Notes: generated by a model from the letters alone, not told the origin. A stretch of 64,000 bases of DNA from an uncultured Bacteroidaceae bacterium (GCA_905236985.1 CAJORF010000123.1:1-64000), one strand, 5' to 3'; shown: positions 10,199 through 20,220, counted from the first letter of the stretch. Translations and numbers: made by a program.

Positions 10199-10981
10199 AT
10201 GAAGGTTTCTGTTATCATTCCCTCATATCATCCTAATGAATATACTCTTGAATGTTTGGATGCACTCAAGAGACAAAGTCTTTCACCCGAATTGTTTGAG
10301 GTATTGGTTGTCTTAAATGGGGAACGTGAACCATACGAATCATTCCTCCAACAGGCTCTGCCGTGTAATGGTAGGTTACTGTACTCGCCTGTTGCCTCAG
10401 CCTGTTCTTCACGCAATATGGGATTGGACTATGCCCAGGGAGATTATATCTGCTTCATTGATGACGATGATCCTGTTTCTCCCACTTATCTTGAGGAACT
10501 TTTAGAGAATGCCCGTCCTGATGTCGTTTCACTCAGCAATTGTCTTAATTTGTACGATGATGGACATACAGAGAACAATGTATTTTCGATGGAGTTCGAA
10601 CGTTGTGCAAACAAGGGGGAGCAGCATTTTACTCGTCCCAAAAAGATGTTCTCTGGTCCGTGTATGAAGATGATTCATAGAGACATTATCGGATCGCGAC
10701 GCTTCGACCTTCGTTTCCCGAGTGGACAAGACGCCTTGCTTATGTTCGAGATATCAGACAGAATGAATTTGGTGAAGTTTACGTCTAATAATGCTGTTTA
10801 TTATTACCGGCAGCGCAGTGGCAGTTTGCACCGTATGAGTGATTTGAAGCGGATATCAAAATATAGCCGTTTGGCGTGGGCCTACACACAATTGTTTTTT
10901 GGTCATCCGTTCAAATATAATTTCTATTTTTATTTGACGCGCGTATTGGCTTCATGTCATGCCATATTGGCGCGGAAATAA
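10199..10981 (+). CDS. Glycosyltransferase family 2
   Basis: MKVSVIIPSYHPNEYTLECLDALKRQS..., FIDDDDP. Confidence 0.88.
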   Translation: MKVSVIIPSYHPNEYTLECLDALKRQSLSPELFEVLVVLNGEREPYESFLQQALPCNGRLLYSPVASACSSRNMGLDYAQGDYICFIDDDDPVSPTYLEELLENARPDVVSLSNCLNLYDDGHTENNVFSMEFERCANKGEQHFTRPKKMFSGPCMKMIHRDIIGSRRFDLRFPSGQDALLMFEISDRMNLVKFTSNNAVYYYRQRSGSLHRMSDLKRISKYSRLAWAYTQLFFGHPFKYNFYFYLTRVLASCHAILARK

Positions 10982-11008
10982 AGTGACGAGAAAATAATCT
11001 ACGAGCCT

Positions 11009-12181
11009 ATGAAAATCTGTATATTAACTCCACGTTTTTCCTTCCCTGAGTCAGGAGGTGACTTGTTGAGAATCAATCATGTGGTGCGATACCTCAAGTC
11101 ACAAGGTCATCATTTGATTCTCATATCCTATCTTGAGAAAGGACAGACCCCAACTATAACTGAGGACTTGTATGACCGTGTATATACCATCCGACGAAGT
11201 CGAATCTCATCGCTCTTACAATCAGCCCGGTTCCTGCTGAGTGGAAAACCGATTCAATGTGGATACTATTATTCTCGGAGATTCCAAAAATTATTTCATC
11301 AAGTGATTCAGAAAGAACAGCCAGACCTCTACGTCTCGCATTTGATGAGAATGCTCCCCTTTATAGAGAATGAGGGAAAGGTTGGACAGACAATTGTTGA
11401 AATGACTGATGCTTTGTCTAAGACCTATCAACTGTCTTCAAATGCCAGAGGAAGTTGGTTGAAACGAGTGATGTACGATATAGAGAAACGTATTATCGGT
11501 CCTTATGAATTGAGTGTCATCAAGAAATATCCCAAGGTGGTGTTGGTGTCACAGTCTGATGCAGATTATTTGAGTAAACAGTTAAATCCGTCAGACAGAA
11601 TTCATCTGACAGTACACACGAATGGTGTGAACCTGTCACCGAGACCCTCGAAAGTCTATGATTGCAATAAAATATGTTTTATCGGGAATATGGTATCTCT
11701 TCCGAATCAAGACGCGGCCATCTTCTTTGCCCAAAATGTTTTCCCATTGATTCATCGCGCGAATCCCGATGCCCGATTCTATATCGTAGGCAATAATCCT
11801 CCTTCAAGTGTAAGAAGTCTTGCTGATGACAAGCGCATCTTTGTAACGGGGTTTATTGAGGATATGGATGGGTTTATTGCTGACATGTGTGTTGCTGTGG
11901 CACCTGTAAACATTGCTGCGGGTATCCAAAACAAGGTTCTAGTGGCTATGGCAAGTAAAATTCCTGTCGTACTTTCTTCGTTGATAGCAAAACCCATATC
12001 TGAATTAAAGCCCGGAGAAAATTGTTTTGTTTGTGACACTCCACAGAGCTATGCCGATAGCTGTCTGCACCTGATGAATGATTCACAACTTCGCAATCAG
12101 ATGGCAGAGAAGGGATATGATATGGTGAAACAATATTATGTGTGGAGTGCAAAGTTGAAGGGTTATGAGCTACTCCCTTGA
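11009..12181 (+). CDS. Glycosyltransferase family 4/1 (GT-B)
   Basis: MKICILTPRFSFPESGGDLLRI, ICFIGNMVSLPNQDAAIFF, GIQNKVLVAMASKIPVV. Confidence 0.88.
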   Translation: MKICILTPRFSFPESGGDLLRINHVVRYLKSQGHHLILISYLEKGQTPTITEDLYDRVYTIRRSRISSLLQSARFLLSGKPIQCGYYYSRRFQKLFHQVIQKEQPDLYVSHLMRMLPFIENEGKVGQTIVEMTDALSKTYQLSSNARGSWLKRVMYDIEKRIIGPYELSVIKKYPKVVLVSQSDADYLSKQLNPSDRIHLTVHTNGVNLSPRPSKVYDCNKICFIGNMVSLPNQDAAIFFAQNVFPLIHRANPDARFYIVGNNPPSSVRSLADDKRIFVTGFIEDMDGFIADMCVAVAPVNIAAGIQNKVLVAMASKIPVVLSSLIAKPISELKPGENCFVCDTPQSYADSCLHLMNDSQLRNQMAEKGYDMVKQYYVWSAKLKGYELLP

Positions 12182-12235
12182 GCTTTACTCAACATCCCTT
12201 ATATGTTGGTTTGAAGATACTTAGGAGGGCTTGTT

Positions 12236-12297
12236 GTTCGGCGCGCATTGAACAATCGTTCGGTGCGCTTCGAACATTTGTTCCGCCCGCGCCGAAC
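12236..12297. repeat. Three tandem 18-bp GTTC-N10-GAAC palindromic units at exact 22-bp period
   Basis: GTTCGGCGCGCATTGAAC-AATC-GTTCGGTGCGCTTCGAAC-ATTT-GTTCCGCCCGCGCCGAAC. Confidence 0.85.
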
Positions 12298-12389
12298 AAC
12301 GAAGGGATATAGGAGGGGCTCACGAAATGGTTTTGTCATTTTTTTCGACACTTTTATATAATAAATAGGTTGGTTGTACGTTATATATA

Positions 12390-12414
12390 CAGTTACGTAA
12401 CTGGATATATATCC
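12390..12414. promoter_or_regulatory. Abutting palindromes CAGTTACGTAACTG and GGATATATATCC
   Basis: Perfect palindromes read directly, ending 7 bp before the ATG at 12422. Confidence 0.6.
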
Positions 12415-12421
12415 GACCGAC

Positions 12422-13546
12422 ATGACGTCGTACTGGTCATACAGCTTGATGGCATTTGTCATCGGGGCTATTGCAACGAGTGTTACGATACCGTTGATCA
12501 TAGCCTTTTGCCGCAAGTTCGGCTTTTTTGATCAGCCCAATCAGCGAAAGGTGCATAAGGCAGCCATTCCGCGACTGGGCGGTATGGCTTTTCTGCCGTC
12601 TTTAGCGCTGAGCTTTGCTGTGACCATGCTGGTTTATTACTCCCAGAGTATGTATTATCCCGATTTCTCCTACACATCGGCACTGATGGTGATTGGTGCG
12701 GCTATTGTCTTTTTGGTGGGCGGTATGGACGATTTGCTGGACTTGCCTGCCAATCTGAAGTTCGTGATCTTGGCTATCGGTTCGTTGGCTTTGCCAGTCT
12801 GTAATCTTGCCATCGACAATCTGTACGGGTTCTTCGGTATCTATGAGGTGTCGCCATGGGTGGCTTATCCGCTGACGGTGCTGGTCATCATGACCATCGT
12901 GAATGCCATCAACCTTATTGACGGTATTGACGGTTTGGCTTCGGGCATCTCGGTAATCTGTCTGGGTACTTTTGTCTATCTCTATTCCGATCTGCGCTAT
13001 GTCATTTTTACCGTGATGTCAGCGGCTCTGTTGGGCTCCGTGTTGGCTTTCATGGGCTTTAATGTTTTCGGAAAGATAGGGCGGATGAAGATTTTCATGG
13101 GTGATGCGGGCAGCTTGATCTTAGGTTATGTACTGGCCTATCTCGCCATTAAGTATATGATGGTGACGGAACAGGACGTCTATTCGGACATCAACCCCAT
13201 TCTGATTCCCTATTCGCTGTTCATTGTGCCGGTGTTTGACCTGATGCGTGTGGCTTTCACGCGTCTGGCAGTCGGCGAACCGATGTTTCATGCTGACCAG
13301 CGTCACATCCATCACATCATGATGCGTTGCGGACTGACAATGCACCAGACGTTGGTGCTCATCCTTGGCCTTGTGACATTCTTTATCTTTGGCAACTTGG
13401 CGTTGGATGAGATGCACGTGCCCATCACTATCATCTTCTTCATTGACATTGCCCTCTACCTGCTCTTCTTCGTCGTCGCCTTCGTGCTCATCGACCGTAA
13501 GGAGTCGCTGCGCGAGATGATGGACAGCGAAATGCTGCCGTTCTAA
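12422..13546 (+). CDS. Undecaprenyl-phosphate GlcNAc-1-phosphate transferase family (MraY/WecA-like)
   Basis: GGMDDLLDLPANLKF, NAINLIDGIDGLASG, GDAGSLILGY, HADQRHIHHIM. Confidence 0.92.
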   Translation: MTSYWSYSLMAFVIGAIATSVTIPLIIAFCRKFGFFDQPNQRKVHKAAIPRLGGMAFLPSLALSFAVTMLVYYSQSMYYPDFSYTSALMVIGAAIVFLVGGMDDLLDLPANLKFVILAIGSLALPVCNLAIDNLYGFFGIYEVSPWVAYPLTVLVIMTIVNAINLIDGIDGLASGISVICLGTFVYLYSDLRYVIFTVMSAALLGSVLAFMGFNVFGKIGRMKIFMGDAGSLILGYVLAYLAIKYMMVTEQDVYSDINPILIPYSLFIVPVFDLMRVAFTRLAVGEPMFHADQRHIHHIMMRCGLTMHQTLVLILGLVTFFIFGNLALDEMHVPITIIFFIDIALYLLFFVVAFVLIDRKESLREMMDSEMLPF

Positions 13547-13549
13547 AAC

Positions 13550-13582
13550 GAAGCGGCCCCGCTTAACTAGCGGGGCCGCTTC
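13550..13582. terminator. Bidirectional hairpin terminator between wecA-like gene and rny
   Basis: GAAGCGGCCCCGCT-TAACT-AGCGGGGCCGCTTC, perfect 14-bp stem between convergent genes. Confidence 0.85.
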
Positions 13583-13586
13583 ATTC

Positions 13587-15146
13587 TTACTTCGCATAGC
13601 TGACGGCTCGCGTTTCGCGGATGACGGTGATCTTCACTTGACCCGGATAGGTCATCTCGTTTTGGATCTTCGTGGCGATGTCGGTCGAGAGCGTTTCGAT
13701 CTGCTTATCGTCGATCTTGTCGGCTCCGACGATGACGCGCAGTTCGCGACCAGCCTGGATAGCGTAGGTCTTGGTGACACCGGTGTAGCTCATGGCGATG
13801 TTCTCCAAGTCCTTGAGGCGTTTGATGTAAGCCTCGGCAATCTCGCGGCGCGCACCGGGACGGGCACCGCTGATAGCGTCGCAAACCTGCACGATGGGAG
13901 CGATGAGGGATGTCATCTCCATCTCTTCGTGGTGTGCACCGATGGCGTTGCAGATGTCAGGTTTCTCCTTGTACTTTTCGGCCAGCTTGGCACCGTAAAT
14001 AGCGTGGGGCAGATCGGGCTCTTCGTCAGGCACCTTACCGATATCGTGGAGCAGTCCGGCGCGCTTGGCTTTCTTCACGTTCAGTCCCAGTTCGGCAGCC
14101 ATGACGGCGCAGAGGTTCGCGGTCTCGCGGGCGTGCTGTAGCAGGTTCTGCCCGTAGCTGGAGCGGTACTTCATCTTACCTACGATGCGGATGAGTTCGG
14201 GATGCAGGCCGTGTACGCCGAGGTCAATAGCTGTGCGCTTACCCACCTCCATGATCTCTTCATCGACCTGTTTCTTCACCTTGGACACCACTTCCTCGAT
14301 GCGGGCGGGGTGGATGCGTCCATCGGCCACGAGTTGATGGAGAGCCAAGCGGGCTATCTCGCGGCGAACGGGATCGAAGCCGCTGATGACGATGGCTTCT
14401 GGCGTGTCATCAACCACGATCTCAGTGCCTGTTGCGGCTTCGAGGGCGCGGATGTTACGGCCTTCGCGACCGATGACACGACCCTTGACATCGTCGTTGT
14501 CGATGTGGAACACCGTGACGCTGTTCTCCACGGCAGCCTCGGTGGCTACGCGCTGTATGGTCTGGATGACGATGCGCTTGGCTTCCTTGTTGGCCGTCAT
14601 CTTGGCATCGTCCATGATCTCGTTGATATAGCTAGCGGCAGCAGTCTTGGCCTCGTCCTTGAGGGTCTCGATGAGGCGTTCCTTGGCCTCTTCAGCGGTG
14701 AGTCCACTGATCTTCTCAAGCTGTGAGCGTTCTTGTTCGATGAGGCTTTCGAGGCGTTGTCCGAGTTCCTCCTCTTTCTTTTGCAGGATGGTCTGCTGCT
14801 GTTCGAGGCGCTTGCGTTCGTTCTCCTGTTCGGTCTTACGACGTGTGAGTTCGTCCTGACGCTGGTTGAGGCTGATCTCGCGCTGCTTGAGACGATTCTC
14901 GCTCTGCTGGATCTGCTGGTTGCGCTGCTGCACTTCCTTTTCAAGCTCGGCTTTCTTGTTGAGGAACTTCTCCTTTACTTCAAGAAGTTTCTTCTGTTTA
15001 ATGACTTCGGCGTCTTTTTTCGCCTCTTCGTGCATCTCCTTCATCTTGTTGGGGCGCGTGTGTCTGTACCAGACGACCTGATAGATGACCACGGCAGCTG
15101 CGATGACTGCTGATGCGATGGTGATTATCAATCCTAATGTTGACAT
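13587..15146 (-). CDS. rny: Ribonuclease Y
   Basis: N-terminal TM, long coiled coil, KH ([46 protein letters not shown]), HD domain ([12 protein letters not shown]). Confidence 0.97.
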   Translation of the reverse strand: MSTLGLIITIASAVIAAAVVIYQVVWYRHTRPNKMKEMHEEAKKDAEVIKQKKLLEVKEKFLNKKAELEKEVQQRNQQIQQSENRLKQREISLNQRQDELTRRKTEQENERKRLEQQQTILQKKEEELGQRLESLIEQERSQLEKISGLTAEEAKERLIETLKDEAKTAAASYINEIMDDAKMTANKEAKRIVIQTIQRVATEAAVENSVTVFHIDNDDVKGRVIGREGRNIRALEAATGTEIVVDDTPEAIVISGFDPVRREIARLALHQLVADGRIHPARIEEVVSKVKKQVDEEIMEVGKRTAIDLGVHGLHPELIRIVGKMKYRSSYGQNLLQHARETANLCAVMAAELGLNVKKAKRAGLLHDIGKVPDEEPDLPHAIYGAKLAEKYKEKPDICNAIGAHHEEMEMTSLIAPIVQVCDAISGARPGARREIAEAYIKRLKDLENIAMSYTGVTKTYAIQAGRELRVIVGADKIDDKQIETLSTDIATKIQNEMTYPGQVKITVIRETRAVSYAK

Positions 15147-15280
15147 TTGTTGTTAGTGTTTAATATATAAAAAAGTGTCGCGCCAGCCATACCGCTAATA
15201 CCGCTGCCGAGGGGGCAGGGTAGGGGCGTGGTGGTGCGTTGGGGTAGTTTTCAGATGGGGACGGCTGTGGTGAGGCAGCC

Positions 15281-15571
15281 TTATTTCAAGGCGGCGTTAA
15301 TCTCGCTAACGAGGCCGTTGAGGGTAGCCATGACTGGCTGTATGTTGCCATTGGTGACCTGTTTCTGCAAACGGACGGCTATGTCGAGCACCGTCATCAG
15401 CAGGTAGGTATTCACCGTCTGCCCAGGGAAATGGTTGGCGTAGTAGCTGTAGCGTTGGTTGATCAGCTTCTCGGCATCGCGGTAAAAGAGCTCCTCGTCG
15501 CGACGTATGGTCATCGAGAAGTTCTGCCCGCCCAATTTGAGGGTTATCTGAAAGGTATCGCTGATTTCCAT
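15281..15571 (-). CDS. zapA: Cell division protein ZapA
   Basis: Small protein, LGGQNFSMTIRRDEELFYRDAEKLINQR; synteny with rny. Confidence 0.85.
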   Translation of the reverse strand: MEISDTFQITLKLGGQNFSMTIRRDEELFYRDAEKLINQRYSYYANHFPGQTVNTYLLMTVLDIAVRLQKQVTNGNIQPVMATLNGLVSEINAALK

Positions 15572-15584
15572 TTATTGTTTTCTT

Positions 15585-15893
15585 CTATTGTTCGATGCCC
15601 ATGCTCTTGAGCAGTGCGATACACTTATCTACTTCACGCACCAGATGGCTGATACGCTGTTTGGCCATGGCGAGGTCTCCGTCGCCCACCTCCAGCATCT
15701 TAGCCATCTTGAGGTTTTTGTATTCGGCTTCTAAGTCCTTGCATTTCTGCTTGAACACCTGGAGCTCATTGTCTTTGGAAACCAGCTCGTTGAGTAACTG
15801 CTCGTTCTCGTCCTTCAGCTGTTGGAACTTGAGAATGAGCTGCCGCGTGCGGGTCTCTAAGAGACGTATGGTTTTCTCTTCTTCGGCGGTCAT
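15585..15893 (-). CDS. Coiled-coil hypothetical protein
   Basis: Heptad-rich EKTIRLLETRTRQLILKFQQLKDENEQLLNELVSKDNELQ; upstream of zapA, CAAAGATA -7 motif before it. Confidence 0.7.
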   Translation of the reverse strand: MTAEEEKTIRLLETRTRQLILKFQQLKDENEQLLNELVSKDNELQVFKQKCKDLEAEYKNLKMAKMLEVGDGDLAMAKQRISHLVREVDKCIALLKSMGIEQ

Positions 15894-15980
15894 AGAAGGG
15901 GTATAGAGCCGTTATCGTGGATTTTTCGGCACAAAGATAGGAAACCTTTTCCGTTTGTGCAAGTTTTTTGTGGAATTTTA

Positions 15981-16622
15981 CTATTTTGCCGTCTTTGTTG
16001 CCTCGTCGATGTCAGCACGTTTCTCCTTTTTGGCGAGCATGACGGTGGTGTGGACATACTCCGTCATCCATGCCTCGGAGAAGCCGAGAATCTGCTGGTA
16101 TTTGCGCACGCCAGCCACGGTGCGACGCACGTTCTCATCCTTCCAGTCGTTCTTGGTTACGATGTCGTGGATGGTCTTTTCCGTCATGGTGCGCAATGCG
16201 CCGCGCATGAACGAAGGCAGACGGAACTTCCACTGCATGAGATTGCCCATGAGCATCATCAGATCCTGTGAGAAACCTTGGAATTGGAGCAGATAGGGCT
16301 GCACGTCCTGGATCTTCTTGCAGCGCTTTTTCACGCTGGTTTCTATCTCGGCGGCGAAGGATGGTGTGACACCGTAGATCTCACTGAGCATAGCGGCGCA
16401 ACGTTTCTTCTCTCCCAAGCCAAGCTTGTTGTTCAGTGTGGGCACTTTCAAGGTTTGTTTGAACACGCGCAGGTCGGGGAGGGCTGCCAGATTGGAGATA
16501 CCCACTTGTGCTGCGACGCTGGCTTGGAGATATACACGGATGAGCGTCATGAAGTCTTCCATGCCGCCTACTTTTTTCGTTTCGGTCTCCTTGCGACCGA
16601 AGAGTTTACTGAGGAATGACAT
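15981..16622 (-). CDS. Conserved hypothetical protein
   Basis: Start set to MSFLSKLFGRKETETKK, downstream of the -7 motif at 16677-16684. Confidence 0.7.
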   Translation of the reverse strand: MSFLSKLFGRKETETKKVGGMEDFMTLIRVYLQASVAAQVGISNLAALPDLRVFKQTLKVPTLNNKLGLGEKKRCAAMLSEIYGVTPSFAAEIETSVKKRCKKIQDVQPYLLQFQGFSQDLMMLMGNLMQWKFRLPSFMRGALRTMTEKTIHDIVTKNDWKDENVRRTVAGVRKYQQILGFSEAWMTEYVHTTVMLAKKEKRADIDEATKTAK

Positions 16623-16676
16623 ATCAAAATATCGAATTTGCGTATAAAAAATACCGTTTTTTGCGCTTTTGCCGTG

Positions 16677-16684
16677 CAAAGATA
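16677..16684 (-). promoter_or_regulatory. -7 motif (TATCTTTG) for the 15981..16622 gene
   Basis: CAAAGATA on the + strand; divergent partner of 16770-16777. Confidence 0.5.
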
Positions 16685-16769
16685 GTGTAAAAAGAGGGGT
16701 AAACCAAAGAAATGAGCTCCTTTTTGATGTTTTCTTATGTAAAAGGTGCATTTTTTCAAAAACAATCAC

Positions 16770-16777
16770 TAACTTTG
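16770..16777 (+). promoter_or_regulatory. -7 motif TAACTTTG for Wzc-like kinase gene
   Basis: TAnnTTTG match 46 nt before ATG 16824. Confidence 0.5.
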
Positions 16778-16823
16778 CAGCCGCTAATTACGCGTACATC
16801 GCGCGCGAACATCTTTAATAATT

Positions 16824-19286
16824 ATGGCAGAATTCATCGACGAAGAAAAAAAAGAAGTGGAAGAGTCATCAAGTATTGACTTCCGCATGGAGTGGTCCAT
16901 CATCGTATTGAACTGGTACTGGATCATCCTTTCAGCTGTGTTGTGCGTAGGTGCGGCATACGTCTATCTGCGCTATCAGAATCCAGTCTATCAATCCTCG
17001 ACCAAGGTTCTCATCAAGGATGAAAAGGGAGGGTCAAGCGCTTCGGCAGCCAACGGTATGCAGCTAGAGCAGTTGGGTTTCATCACCAACACCCAGGGTT
17101 TTGAGAATGAGCTGGAGATTATCAGATCCGCAGCAGTTGCCACACGCGCCGTGAAGGCTCTGAAGCTTTACGTCACTTACTCAATTGAGGGACGTATGCG
17201 CGAGGCTGATATTTACAAGAATAGTCCGATTATCGTGGATCTCGAAGAGGCTCGCCTGGCAGTCCTGAAGACACCTGTGCCCATTGAGATCATTAAGACC
17301 GGCAATGAAAAAGTCCGCGTGTCCATCTCATTGCCATCGAGGGACGTGGAACCCGATGTGGTGACACGTGAACTCTCGCAGTTCCCCTGCATCATTAACA
17401 CGAAGGTCGGCAAGATAATGTTCTCTCGCAACCCAGGCTACGGACTGCCTGAGCGGCCGCTCAACGTTGTCATCTATCCTCTCGTTGCGATGGGTCGTTC
17501 ATACGCCAGACGGTTGAATGTCTCTCCAACATCGAAGATGACCAGCGTGGCCGTGCTGTCGATGCTCGACACATCGCCCGAGCGTGCTCAAGATTATCTG
17601 GCTCAGCTCGTCCAGTCTTACAACGAGGATGCCAACGAGGATAAGAATGAAGTGGCCAAGAAGACGGAGGAATTCATCAAGGAGCGTCTCGAGGTTATAC
17701 AAAACGACCTGGGTGAGACCGAAGGCCGTATCGAGGGCTATAAGCGTAGCAATGAACTGACCAACCTGCCCACCGATGCTACCGCAGCCCTCACGCAATC
17801 CACTGAGTTCCAAAAGAAACAGGTGGATATCCAGACGCAGATGAGTCTGGTCAAATCGCTGATTGACTACGTTCAGAATCCTGCCAATGCCATGACGCTC
17901 ATTCCCGCGAACATTGGTATCACTAATTCAGCAGCCAATGAGATGATCAAGGACTACAACACCAAGGTGCTCACCCGTAACCGTTTGATCCGCAGCTCAT
18001 CCGAGAGCTCACCCGCTGTGGCGCAGATCACCGACGAGGTGCAGGCGTTGTGGGGAGCTATTGAACAGCATCTGCTCGGCATCTATCGTGATTTGGAGAT
18101 CCAGAAGAATTCCATTGACAGTCAATATGCTCTCTTCGCTGGTAAGGTCAGCAACACTCCGACGCAGGAACGTGCGATGAACGATATGGGTCGCCAGCAG
18201 CAGATTAAGGCCAGCTTGTATCTGATGTTGCTCGAACGTCGCGAGGAGAATTATATTTCCCTGGCCTCCACGGCTGCTAAGGCACGTATCATCGATGAGC
18301 CTCAGTTCCAAGGTCAGGTCAGCCCGAAGAGCAACATGATCATGTTGGCAGCTTTGCTGCTCGGTATCTTCCTGCCCTTGGTTCTCTTCTACCTGCGTGA
18401 GTTGCTGCGCTACCGCATCGAGGGCCGTGGTGATCTGGAGAAAGCCTCGTCGCTGCCCATCGTTGCCGACATCCCGTTGACCACGAAGCTGGCTGATGGC
18501 GAGCGCGCTATCGTCGTGAAGGAGAACAAGAACAATATGATGGAGGAAGCTTTCCGTGGATTGCGTACAAACCTGCGTTTCCTGCTCGGCAAGGACGAGA
18601 AGGTCATCTGTGTCACCTCTACGGTGCCTGGTGAGGGTAAGACCTTCGTGGCCACGAACCTCTCTATGTCCCTCGCTCTACTGGGTAAGAAGGTGCTCAT
18701 CATTGGTCTGGATATCCGTAAGCCGCGTCTGGTGAAGCTCTTCGGTCTGCCTTCGAGCAAGCACGGACTCACCAGCTACTTGGCTGGCGACAGTGCTGAC
18801 TTTAAGCTCTTAGAGGATCAGATTGTTCACGGCGTGGTGAATACCAACCTTGATGTCCTGCCCGCTGGTATCATTCCTCCCAACCCGGGTGAGCTCATCA
18901 CTCGCGACCTCTTGGATCAGGCCATTGACTATTTGAAGACCAAGTACGACTATATCCTCCTCGATACGCCGCCTATCGGTCTCGTCAGCGATACTTTCGA
19001 GTTGGCTCGCTTGGTCGATGTCACCTTCTTCGTGGTTCGCTCAGAGGTTACGACAAAGTCAGACATCGATGTCATCAACCGCACATACAAAGAACAAAAG
19101 CTGCCGAAGATCAATCTCGTGTTTAACGGCGTTGATCTGAAGAAGAAGAAGTATGGTTTCTACTACGGCTATGGCCGCTATGGTAGTTACAGCAAATACG
19201 GAACCTACTATGGTCGTTACGGTCACTACGGCTCCTATGGACACTACGGCGATGCTCAGTCGTCAAAGGAACATGCGGAGAAATAG
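16824..19286 (+). CDS. Wzc-like capsular polysaccharide co-polymerase/BY tyrosine kinase
   Basis: Wzz domain; Walker motifs VTSTVPGEGKTFVATNLSMSLALLGKKVLIIGLDIRKPRL; YDYILLDTPPIGLVSD; Tyr-rich tail. Confidence 0.95.
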   Translation: MAEFIDEEKKEVEESSSIDFRMEWSIIVLNWYWIILSAVLCVGAAYVYLRYQNPVYQSSTKVLIKDEKGGSSASAANGMQLEQLGFITNTQGFENELEIIRSAAVATRAVKALKLYVTYSIEGRMREADIYKNSPIIVDLEEARLAVLKTPVPIEIIKTGNEKVRVSISLPSRDVEPDVVTRELSQFPCIINTKVGKIMFSRNPGYGLPERPLNVVIYPLVAMGRSYARRLNVSPTSKMTSVAVLSMLDTSPERAQDYLAQLVQSYNEDANEDKNEVAKKTEEFIKERLEVIQNDLGETEGRIEGYKRSNELTNLPTDATAALTQSTEFQKKQVDIQTQMSLVKSLIDYVQNPANAMTLIPANIGITNSAANEMIKDYNTKVLTRNRLIRSSSESSPAVAQITDEVQALWGAIEQHLLGIYRDLEIQKNSIDSQYALFAGKVSNTPTQERAMNDMGRQQQIKASLYLMLLERREENYISLASTAAKARIIDEPQFQGQVSPKSNMIMLAALLLGIFLPLVLFYLRELLRYRIEGRGDLEKASSLPIVADIPLTTKLADGERAIVVKENKNNMMEEAFRGLRTNLRFLLGKDEKVICVTSTVPGEGKTFVATNLSMSLALLGKKVLIIGLDIRKPRLVKLFGLPSSKHGLTSYLAGDSADFKLLEDQIVHGVVNTNLDVLPAGIIPPNPGELITRDLLDQAIDYLKTKYDYILLDTPPIGLVSDTFELARLVDVTFFVVRSEVTTKSDIDVINRTYKEQKLPKINLVFNGVDLKKKKYGFYYGYGRYGSYSKYGTYYGRYGHYGSYGHYGDAQSSKEHAEK

Positions 19287-19289
19287 AAA

Positions 19290-19323
19290 ATAAAAATCCC
19301 CGCCAGTCGGCGGGGATTTTTAT
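19290..19323. terminator. Bidirectional terminator
   Basis: ATAAAAATCCCCGCC-AGTC-GGCGGGGATTTTTAT, perfect 15-bp stem between convergent genes. Confidence 0.9.
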
Positions 19324-19338
19324 TTCTATGCCCATTCA

Positions 19339-20169
19339 TTACTTCTTCGTAATATTCATGATTGAAATGATGAGGGCTGCGATAGAGGCGAGGGCACTGA
19401 CCACGCTGCCAGCAACACCGAGGAAGGTGGAGAAGGCAGAGCTCCTTACGTTCTGACTCTTGTTGGGCTGGATGTAGATGACATCGTTCTGCTGAACGTA
19501 GAAAGCGGGGCTCTCGAAGATGTTGGTCTGTGTCAGGTCAAGCTCGTAGCGTGTACGCATACCGTTCTCCTCACGGAAGAGGGTCACTTTCTTGCGCAGA
19601 GCTTGGTCGCTGACATCACCGCATTGTGAGAGCACGTCGAGGATGGAGTTGCGTTCCGAGGTCAAGCTCACTACATGAGGACTCTTGACGGCACCGAGTA
19701 CGGCAACACGTGCATTGAGCAGACGGACGGTGACGTCTGGGTTTTTGATGATGTTCTTCTCCTTGATCTTGTTCTCGATGGCAATGGCGGCCTCTTCGCA
19801 AGTCATGTTGCGGACATAGACGTTGTCCAACATCGGCAGGAGCAAGTTTCCGTTGTTATCCACGGTGTAGCCATATACGGAACCCATGGTACCCGTAGTG
19901 CCATAGTTCATATTGGCACCTGTTCGGTTTCCAGAACCCATGGTAACGTCCATGTTAAACACCTCAAGCAGTTCGGGGTTGTCGCAGGTCACTTTGATGA
20001 GCACTTGGTCGGCGGGTTTCAGGTGCATCTCATATTTCTGTAGGATTTGTTGTGCCTCCTCGAACATATACTCGGAGTTCTGGAAGTAGATGATTTTTTT
20101 GCTGCTCACACAGGAGCTCAGACAGACGATGGCAGCGGCCATGAATGTCAAATTGATGATTTTTTTCAT
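19339..20169 (-). CDS. Polysaccharide export lipoprotein (Wza-like)
   Basis: MKKIINLTFMAAAIVCLSSCVSSKK lipobox; LKPADQVLIKVTCDNPEL; AVLGAVKSPHVVSL. Confidence 0.9.
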   Translation of the reverse strand: MKKIINLTFMAAAIVCLSSCVSSKKIIYFQNSEYMFEEAQQILQKYEMHLKPADQVLIKVTCDNPELLEVFNMDVTMGSGNRTGANMNYGTTGTMGSVYGYTVDNNGNLLLPMLDNVYVRNMTCEEAAIAIENKIKEKNIIKNPDVTVRLLNARVAVLGAVKSPHVVSLTSERNSILDVLSQCGDVSDQALRKKVTLFREENGMRTRYELDLTQTNIFESPAFYVQQNDVIYIQPNKSQNVRSSAFSTFLGVAGSVVSALASIAALIISIMNITKK

Positions 20170-20220
20170 AGATTTAATATTGAGGTTTAAAAAGAGAAGC
20201 AATAGAAGCAATAGATAGTG

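Noticed and set aside
12236-12297. Calling the GTTC/GAAC array a LexA SOS box
   Set aside because: Similarity is limited to GAAC-N4-GTTC, no LexA-like gene is in the window, and the 22-bp period suggests a different operator; left unnamed.
15147-15280. 6S RNA between zapA and rny
   Set aside because: No convincing long rod with central bubble could be drawn by eye; kept only as a low-interest lead.
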